DNA of 29,802 bases from an uncultured Clostridia bacterium. Its GTDB lineage: Bacteria > Bacillota > Clostridia > Christensenellales > Aristaeellaceae. This document shows positions 24,226-29,802 of this stretch, piece by piece (the first letter of the stretch is position 1; every line of letters begins with the position of its first letter). The translations under genes were made by a program, and so were the position numbers. Location of the stretch: the NCBI GenBank assembly GCA_934631025.1, contig CAKTXR010000030.1:1-29802 (forward strand), read 5' to 3'. The notes under the pieces are model-generated. The model was not told where the DNA came from and searched no databases. It was given only the letters and a program-made list of their open reading frames with translations.

Positions 24226-24485
24226 GCGCATGACCGGTTGGATTTCCATCAAAAAATGTGTGAAAACGACGTGCGCCGGCGCAAAGCGCCCGATTTGGCT
24301 TTTTGTCCAGTTCCAAATAGAAAGTTTGCGGAAAACGATCAGGTGCTTTTCCTCAAAAAATTGCTTCAGCATCCTTTCCGTCAGCGCAATATCCGAAAGC
24401 CCTTCGCAATTTCGTGTTCACGAAAAAAGCAGCGCCGAATCCAAGGGAAAGCCTCGTCTTGTGATGTTAATAATGTGTAAATCCC
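24226..24485. other. Divergent gap between ogt and rpsF
   Basis: A relatively AT-richer stretch than its neighbours. Overlapping short frames on the plus strand lack ribosome sites and recognisable similarity, so I do not call them genes. Confidence 0.45.
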
Positions 24486-24514
24486 TTGAAATATTAACGC
24501 GGAGCTGTTATACT
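24486..24514 (+). promoter_or_regulatory. Promoter of rpsF-ssb-rpsR
   Basis: TTGAAA (24486-24491), a 17-base spacer and TATACT (24509-24514). It predicts a leader of about 63 bases before rpsF. Confidence 0.75.
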
Positions 24515-24533
24515 TCATTATTAGCGCATCCTT

Positions 24534-24557
24534 GCCCTGACAAACCGATCAGGGCCG
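24534..24557 (+). promoter_or_regulatory. Candidate S6:S18 ribosomal-protein leader
   Basis: GCCCTGA (24534-24540) pairs with TCAGGGC (24549-24555) over the loop CAAACCGA, which presents a CCG. Another CCG overlaps the stem's 3' end. A short stem with an exposed CCG upstream of rpsF is what is known for the S6:S18 leader, which mimics the 16S rRNA site of these proteins and allows feedback control. Confidence 0.55.
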
Positions 24558-24584
24558 CTTAAGTCCATAAGGAGGTGAAAAGCA

Positions 24585-24992
24585 ATGAATCAATACGAAG
24601 TCATGTATGTCATCGACACCGCTCTGGAAGAGCAGGCTCGCACCGATCTGATCAATCGCTTTTCGGGTCTGGTAGAGGCCAACGGCGGTCAGGTTGACCG
24701 CGTCGATGAGTGGGGAAAGCGCCGTCTGGCCTACGCCATCAACTACAAGACGGAAGGCTACTATGTGCTGATGTACATCGCCGCCCCCGCCGCGCTGCCC
24801 CGTGAGCTGGAGCGCAACTTCCAGATCAACGAGTCCGTTCTCCGTTACATGGTGATCCGCTTCGAGGGCGCTCTGCCGCCCAAGCGCGAGCCGCTCAAGC
24901 CCTACGCGCCCCATGCGGCCGCCGAAGCCCCCGTTGAGGCTCCCGCCGCTCAGGAAGAAGCCCCCGCGGCCGAAGCGTCCGAGCAGGAGTAA
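24585..24992 (+). CDS. rpsF: 30S ribosomal protein bS6
   Basis: A 135-residue bS6. The core (residues 1-~95) shows NQYEVMYVIDTALEE, VDEWGKRRLAYAINYKTEGYYVLM and NESVLRYMVIR, as in the family. It binds 16S rRNA in the platform as a dimer with bS18. The C-terminal ~35 residues are an Ala/Pro/Glu-rich tail (e.g. AAAEAPVEAPAAQEEAPAAE), longer than in Bacillus. A strong AGGAGGTG precedes the start. It is the first gene of the conserved rpsF-ssb-rpsR operon, with a likely S6:S18 feedback leader. Confidence 0.96.
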   Translation: MNQYEVMYVIDTALEEQARTDLINRFSGLVEANGGQVDRVDEWGKRRLAYAINYKTEGYYVLMYIAAPAALPRELERNFQINESVLRYMVIRFEGALPPKREPLKPYAPHAAAEAPVEAPAAQEEAPAAEASEQE

Positions 24993-25025
24993 TGTCGCTG
25001 CTTCGAGGGAAGATAAGGTGAGAGT

Positions 25026-25457
25026 ATGAATAAGGTTATATTGATCGGCAACCTGGCGTCTGATCCCGAGCTGAAGAGAACCGCTTCGGATATTCCGTGG
25101 TGTACCTTCCGCATCGCTGTTCAGCGCCGATTTGCAAATCCGCAGGGTGTGCGCGAGGCCGACTTCTTTCCGATTGTCGCCTGGCGCCAGACTGCCGAGC
25201 TGTGCGCGCGTTTCCTGACGAAGGGCCGCAAGTGCGCCGTCGTCGGGCAGCTTCAGACCCGTTCCTATGATGCGCAGGACGGTACGAAGCGCTATGTCAC
25301 CGAGGTCGTGGCCGATGAGGTCGAGTTCCTCGGCGGGCCGCAGAACAGTTCCAATTCGTATAATCCCGGCGACGTTCCGCCGCCGCCTGAACCGTCTTCT
25401 TCCTATACGAGCAATACCGGCTTTACCCAGGTTGACGACGATGAGCTGCCATTTTAA
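25026..25457 (+). CDS. ssb: Single-stranded DNA-binding protein
   Basis: A 143-residue SSB. The OB-fold starts MNKVILIGNLASDPELKRT and includes FRIAVQRRF and ADFFPIVAWRQTAELCARFLTKG. A Ser/Pro/Asn-rich linker leads to the acidic tip DDDELPF, which docks replication and repair partners. It binds single-stranded DNA as a tetramer. It lies between rpsF (33-base gap) and rpsR (33-base gap), as in most Bacillota. AAGGTGA provides the ribosome site. Confidence 0.97.
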   Translation: MNKVILIGNLASDPELKRTASDIPWCTFRIAVQRRFANPQGVREADFFPIVAWRQTAELCARFLTKGRKCAVVGQLQTRSYDAQDGTKRYVTEVVADEVEFLGGPQNSSNSYNPGDVPPPPEPSSSYTSNTGFTQVDDDELPF

Positions 25458-25490
25458 GGTATTCACCATTCAGTAAAGGAGGAGACTACA

Positions 25491-25745
25491 ATGTCTGAAG
25501 ATAGAGGCGATCGTATGCGCCGTCCGCGCGGCCGCAAGCAGCGCCGCAAGGTCTGCACGTTCTGCGTTGACAAGATTCAGCATATCGACTACAAGGATGT
25601 GCTGCGTCTGCGCCGTTTCACCAATGAGCGCGGCAAGATCCTGCCCCGCCGTATGTCCGGCACCTGCGCCAAGCACCAGCGTCAGCTGTCTGTGGCCATC
25701 AAGCGCGCCCGTACCGTGGCCCTGATGCCCTACACCACTGACTAA
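25491..25745 (+). CDS. rpsR: 30S ribosomal protein bS18
   Basis: An 84-residue bS18 with the core YKDVLRLRRFTNERGKILPRR and the usual GTCAKHQRQLSVAIKRAR. Cys22, Cys25, Cys59 and His62 form a likely zinc site, so this is the C+ form. It pairs with bS6 on the 30S platform. AAAGGAGGAG lies 7 bases upstream of the start. It is the last gene of the operon, with a terminator after it. Confidence 0.97.
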   Translation: MSEDRGDRMRRPRGRKQRRKVCTFCVDKIQHIDYKDVLRLRRFTNERGKILPRRMSGTCAKHQRQLSVAIKRARTVALMPYTTD

Positions 25746-25760
25746 TTGATTGCTTTTTGA

Positions 25761-25797
25761 AAAGCGCCCGTCGATTGATTTCGGCGGGCGCTTTTTT
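25761..25797 (+). terminator. Terminator of the rpsF operon
   Basis: AAAGCGCCCG (25761-25770) pairs with CGGGCGCTTT (25785-25794), and the T run continues to 25797. Confidence 0.9.
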
Positions 25798-25985
25798 GCG
25801 TACGCGCTGTTTGGCCGCGTATGAATGAAAAAGCCGTTCAGATTTGCATACGCGCCGTCACATGGCGCTGAGATTCTAAAAGTTTGCAGGATTAGATGCT
25901 GAGAAATTCATTTTTAACACAAAAGTGCTTAAAATAAGCAGGACGGAGCGATCGAATGCAGAATATAATATAATACGAACCTGAG
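25798..25985 (+). other. Upstream region of the aminotransferase gene
   Basis: No gene is visible. Two overlapping TATAAT hexamers (25964-25974) could be -10 elements, but no good -35 is seen at 16-18 bases. A TAAAAT is at 25930-25935. One of these probably starts the aminotransferase transcript. Confidence 0.4.
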
Positions 25986-26103
25986 GCGCGTTCCAAAGAT
26001 TTTTCAGGACTGCAGCGCGGCGCTCGTCCGCACAAAATCCACTCGAAATTGCAGCCGGTCTCATTTGGAAACGCGCTCGGGAAATAGGCTCGAAGGGGAG
26101 CCT
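25986..26103 (+). promoter_or_regulatory. Structured 5' leader of the aminotransferase gene
   Basis: A long-range stem joins GCGCGTTCCAAA (25986-25997) with TTTGGAAACGCGC (26064-26076), 12 bp with one bulged A. Inside, CTGCA/TGCAG (26010-26014 with 26050-26054) and GCGG/CCGC (26017-26020 with 26028-26031) nest. GATTTT (25998-26003) could instead pair with AAAATC (26034-26039), which conflicts with the CTGCA stem. A separate hairpin, AGGCTC/GAGCCT (26086-26103), lies before the ribosome site. I do not recognise it as a known riboswitch or T-box (no GGUGGNACCGCG-type sequence). Confidence 0.45.
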
Positions 26104-26128
26104 GAAAAGCTGAGAGGATGTTTGTCTT

Positions 26129-27331
<1,203 letters not shown>

Positions 27332-27345
27332 AAATCAAAATTATG

Positions 27346-27385
27346 CGGCGTTTCCGGTGATAAAGCGGCCGGAAACGCCGTTTTT
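27346..27385 (+). terminator. Terminator of the aminotransferase gene
   Basis: A perfect 12-bp stem, CGGCGTTTCCGG (27346-27357) with CCGGAAACGCCG (27369-27380), is followed by five Ts. Confidence 0.92.
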
Positions 27386-27451
27386 CCGGCCATACCGCGC
27401 GGCCGCGCATCATAAAGAAGGAACTTGACACGATCGTGACGAAATCTTCTA

Positions 27452-27480
27452 TTGACAGAAGAGCCGAAAAACGGTATACT
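27452..27480 (+). promoter_or_regulatory. Promoter of greA-lysS
   Basis: Exact TTGACA (27452-27457), a 17-base spacer and TATACT (27475-27480). The transcript would start near 27487, about 85 bases before greA. Another TTGACA at 27424 has no matching -10. Confidence 0.85.
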
Positions 27481-27503
27481 GCAAGAGACGGGAGTCGTGT
27501 AGG

Positions 27504-27542
27504 CACTGTGTTGCATGAACACAGTGTTTGTTATATATTTTT
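27504..27542 (+). terminator. Terminator-like hairpin in the greA leader
   Basis: A perfect 9-bp stem, CACTGTGTT (27504-27512) with AACACAGTG (27518-27526) over a 5-base loop, is followed by the T-rich tract TTTGTTATATATTTTT. It sits between the promoter and the start codon of greA, so part of the transcripts should end here, leaving a ~55-base RNA. Confidence 0.65.
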
Positions 27543-27570
27543 GGCTTCCTGAAAAGAGAGGGGAATGAAT

Positions 27571-28035
27571 ATGGCGGTATTGACGAAGGAAGGCCTGCGC
27601 AAATTGCAGGAGGAACTGGACGATCTGCAAACCAATCAGCGCGCCGAGGTCGTTCAGGAGATTGAGATTGCGAAGGGCTTCGGCGATTTGAGCGAGAACG
27701 CCGAGTACAGCGCCGCTCGCGAGAAACAGTCCCGCATCGAGGGCCGTATTCTGGAGCTTCAGGAAATGATCGAGCACGCCGAGGTCATCGACGTGGACAA
27801 TCAGGGCAGCGACGCGGCCAACGTGGGTAGCGTTGTGCGCGTGTTCGATCTGGAATATGAGGAAGAGGACGAGTACAAGATCGTGGGCGCGACCGAGGCC
27901 GATCCGGCGCGGCTGTTCGTCTCCAGCGAATCGCCCATCGGCGCGGCGCTGATCGGCACGCACGTGGGCGACGTGATCGACGTTGAAACGCCCGGCGGCG
28001 TGATCAAGCTGCGCATACTCTCCATCACCCACTGA
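27571..28035 (+). CDS. greA: Transcription elongation factor GreA
   Basis: A 154-residue GreA. The N-terminal coiled coil (residues ~5-75) shows LTKEGLRKLQEELDDLQ and AKGFGDLSENAEYSAAREKQ, with the acidic tip residues (Asp/Glu in DLSENAEY) that reach RNA polymerase's active site. The C-terminal FKBP-like domain includes NVGSVVRVFDLEYEEEDEYKIVGATEAD and SPIGAALIGTHVGDVI. It rescues backtracked polymerase by stimulating transcript cleavage. The start at 27571 was preferred to the ATG at 27565 because AGAGGGG lies 7 bases upstream. lysS follows after 30 bases, a common pair in Bacillota, and a terminator-like hairpin precedes it. Confidence 0.96.
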   Translation: MAVLTKEGLRKLQEELDDLQTNQRAEVVQEIEIAKGFGDLSENAEYSAAREKQSRIEGRILELQEMIEHAEVIDVDNQGSDAANVGSVVRVFDLEYEEEDEYKIVGATEADPARLFVSSESPIGAALIGTHVGDVIDVETPGGVIKLRILSITH

Positions 28036-28065
28036 TCAAACGGACAAACGGGAGGAGCTTGAAAA

Positions 28066-29802
28066 ATGGCCGACGAAATGGCAAATCAGACGCAGAACGA
28101 AGAACTCAATTTGTCCGAGCAGACGCAGATCCGTCTGAACAAGCTGAACAAGCTGATCGAGGAGGGCAAGAATCCCTACGAGATCGTGAAATTCGACCGC
28201 ACGCATCTCTCGAACGAGATTCGCGAGCAGTTTGACGCGCTGGAGGGGAAAACCGTCACGCTGGCCGGCCGCATGGTGTCCCGGCGCATCATGGGCAAGG
28301 CGACGTTCGCGCATCTGCTGGACCGCGCGGGCGAAATGCAGATTTACGTCCGCCGCGACGACGTGGGCGAGGAGGCCTACAAGGCCTTCAAGGAATACGA
28401 TCTCGGCGACATTCTGGGCGTGAGCGGCAAGGTGTTCCGCACCAAGACCGGCGAGGTCTCGCTGCACGTCGAGACGCTGACGCTGCTCACCAAGTCGCTC
28501 CATCCGCTGCCGGAGAAGTTCCACGGCCTGACCAACACCGATACGCGCTATCGCCAGCGCTATCTCGACCTGATCGTCAATCCCGAGGTGCGCGATACGT
28601 TCGTCAAGCGCAGCCAGATCATCGCGGCGATCCGCACCTATCTGGCGGGCGAGGGCTTCATGGAGGTCGAAACCCCCATGCTGGTGGCCAATGCGGGCGG
28701 CGCGGCGGCGCGTCCGTTCGAGACGCATTTCAACGCGCTGGACGAGGATCTGAAGCTGCGCATCTCGCTCGAGCTGTATCTGAAGCGGCTGATCGTGGGC
28801 GGTCTTGAGAAGGTTTACGAGATCGGCCGCGTGTTCCGCAACGAGGGTCTCGATACGCGCCACAATCCCGAGTTTACGCTGATGGAGCTTTATCAGGCCT
28901 ACACCGATTATCACGGCATGATGGATCTGACCGAGAATCTCTACCGCTATGTGGCCAGAACCGTGCTGGGCGCCACCACGATCGTCTACAACGGCATTGA
29001 GATGGATCTGGGCAAGCCCTTCGAGCGCATCACCATGGTGGACGCGGTGAAGAAGTACGCCGGCGTGGACTTCAACGAGATCCACACGCTGGAGGAAGCG
29101 CGCGCCATTGCGAAGGAGAAGCACGTCGAATTCGAGCCGCACCACAAGAAGGGCGACATCCTGAATCTGTTCTTCGAGGAGTTTGTCGAGGAGCATCTGC
29201 TTCAGCCGACCTTCGTGATGGATCATCCGGTCGAGATTTCGCCGCTGACCAAGAAGAAGCCCGACAATCCCGACTATGTGGAGCGCTTCGAGTTCTTCAT
29301 GAACGGCTGGGAGATGGCCAACGCCTATTCCGAGCTGAACGATCCCATCGACCAGCGCGCGCGCTTCAAGGCGCAGGAAGAGTTGCTGGCGCATGGCGAC
29401 GAGGAAGCCAACCGCACCGACGAGGATTTCCTCTACGCGCTGGAGATCGGTATGCCCCCGACGGGCGGCATCGGCTTCGGCATCGACCGCATGGTCATGC
29501 TGCTGACCGACTCGGCAGCCATCCGCGACGTGCTTTTGTTCCCCACAATGAAGCCGTTGGACTCTGACAAGAAGGTTTCCAAGGAAGTTTCTGCTCCTGC
29601 GGAGGCTACTCAGGCGGCTCCCGAAGTCGAGGAGAAAATTGATTTTTCCAATGTTCAGATCGAGCCTCTGTTCCAAGATCAGGTCGATTTTGACACCTTC
29701 TCCAAGAGCGATTTCCGTGCGGTCAAGGTTAAGGAATGCGAAGCTGTGAAGAAGTCCAAAAAGCTCTTAAAGTTCGTTTTGGACGACGGAACCGGCGTAG
29801 AT
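28066..29802 (+). CDS. lysS: Lysyl-tRNA synthetase (class II) with C-terminal tRNA-binding-domain fusion, 3' end cut
   Basis: The visible 579 codons have no stop; the gene runs past the window edge. Residues ~1-498 are a complete class II LysRS: an OB-fold anticodon domain (~60-165), motif 2 in GRVFRNEGLDTRHNPEFTLMEL and motif 3 in GIGFGIDRMVMLLTDS. Other LysRS proteins end near LLFPTMKP. Here a charged linker (~499-540) follows, then VDFDTFSKSDFRAVKVKECEAVKKSKKLLKFVLDDGTG. That matches the start of an EMAPII/Trbp111-type tRNA-binding domain, as in MetRS C-termini. The extension uses more A/T-ending codons (46 of 79 end in G/C by hand count, against about 88% just before it). GGAGGAG precedes the ATG at 28066. 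Confidence 0.93.
   Translation, partial: MADEMANQTQNEELNLSEQTQIRLNKLNKLIEEGKNPYEIVKFDRTHLSNEIREQFDALEGKTVTLAGRMVSRRIMGKATFAHLLDRAGEMQIYVRRDDVGEEAYKAFKEYDLGDILGVSGKVFRTKTGEVSLHVETLTLLTKSLHPLPEKFHGLTNTDTRYRQRYLDLIVNPEVRDTFVKRSQIIAAIRTYLAGEGFMEVETPMLVANAGGAAARPFETHFNALDEDLKLRISLELYLKRLIVGGLEKVYEIGRVFRNEGLDTRHNPEFTLMELYQAYTDYHGMMDLTENLYRYVARTVLGATTIVYNGIEMDLGKPFERITMVDAVKKYAGVDFNEIHTLEEARAIAKEKHVEFEPHHKKGDILNLFFEEFVEEHLLQPTFVMDHPVEISPLTKKKPDNPDYVERFEFFMNGWEMANAYSELNDPIDQRARFKAQEELLAHGDEEANRTDEDFLYALEIGMPPTGGIGFGIDRMVMLLTDSAAIRDVLLFPTMKPLDSDKKVSKEVSAPAEATQAAPEVEEKIDFSNVQIEPLFQDQVDFDTFSKSDFRAVKVKECEAVKKSKKLLKFVLDDGTGVD

Noticed and set aside
24202..24562. Short plus-strand frames between ogt and rpsF
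   Set aside because: They overlap the ogt -10 region and the rpsF promoter and have no ribosome site or family resemblance.
25986..26128. T-box riboswitch before the aminotransferase
   Set aside because: The conserved T-box sequence that pairs with the tRNA acceptor end is absent, and no terminator/antiterminator pair is present.
28036..29676. A 546-residue minus-strand frame opposite lysS
   Set aside because: Same reasoning: lysS is complete in its catalytic motifs, and the antisense frame has no known domain.

Overview
The window reads as a GC-rich, spore-forming member of the Bacillota (Clostridia side). The evidence is a clear spoIIID, strong Shine-Dalgarno sequences before most genes, consensus sigma-A promoters, the rpsF-ssb-rpsR cluster, walJ and rlmH, and two families known to me from Clostridia (DUF6323 and DUF6179). 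Most genes have strongly GC-rich third codon positions. No phage, transposon, CRISPR array or rRNA is visible. walJ, rlmH, rpsF-ssb-rpsR and a perfect 16-bp parS palindrome at 17885 all point to an origin-proximal location; that is an inference from known Bacillota gene order.

Layout, left part (1-10.3 kb). The tail of a ribbon-helix-helix protein is followed by a leftward operon: a metallophosphoesterase and a GH39-like glycosidase. A rightward MATE exporter sits behind a near-perfect promoter, and its short leader carries a terminator-like hairpin. A leftward cation:proton antiporter faces a divergent LysR-type regulator, with back-to-back promoters between them. Next is a TetR regulator with a clear palindromic operator on its own promoter, leading an uncharacterised TetR-DUF6323-DUF6179 operon.

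Middle part (10.3-19 kb). A tRNA-Arg(CCU) gene with promoter and terminator lies next to leftward spoIIID. The rightward glycogen-use pair glgP and a GH13 alpha-glucan hydrolase follow. Leftward DUF5711-CvpA (membrane and envelope proteins) comes next. A membrane-anchored metallophosphoesterase-like protein, preceded by parS, has lost two usual active-site histidines.

Right part (19-29.8 kb). Rightward radical SAM (PflA-like), walJ, a CPBP intramembrane protease and rlmH are followed by leftward ogt and a SAM methyltransferase. rpsF-ssb-rpsR has a candidate S6:S18 leader. A class I aminotransferase has a long, foldable 5' leader. greA has a terminator-like hairpin in its leader. The last gene is lysS, running off the edge, with a C-terminal extension that looks like a fused tRNA-binding domain and has different codon usage.

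The most interesting items are the TetR-DUF6323-DUF6179 module, the unassigned structured leader before the aminotransferase, the MATE leader with a possible arginine-rich leader peptide, and the LysRS fusion. All regulatory RNA calls were made by eye from complementary arms, without covariance or energy calculations.
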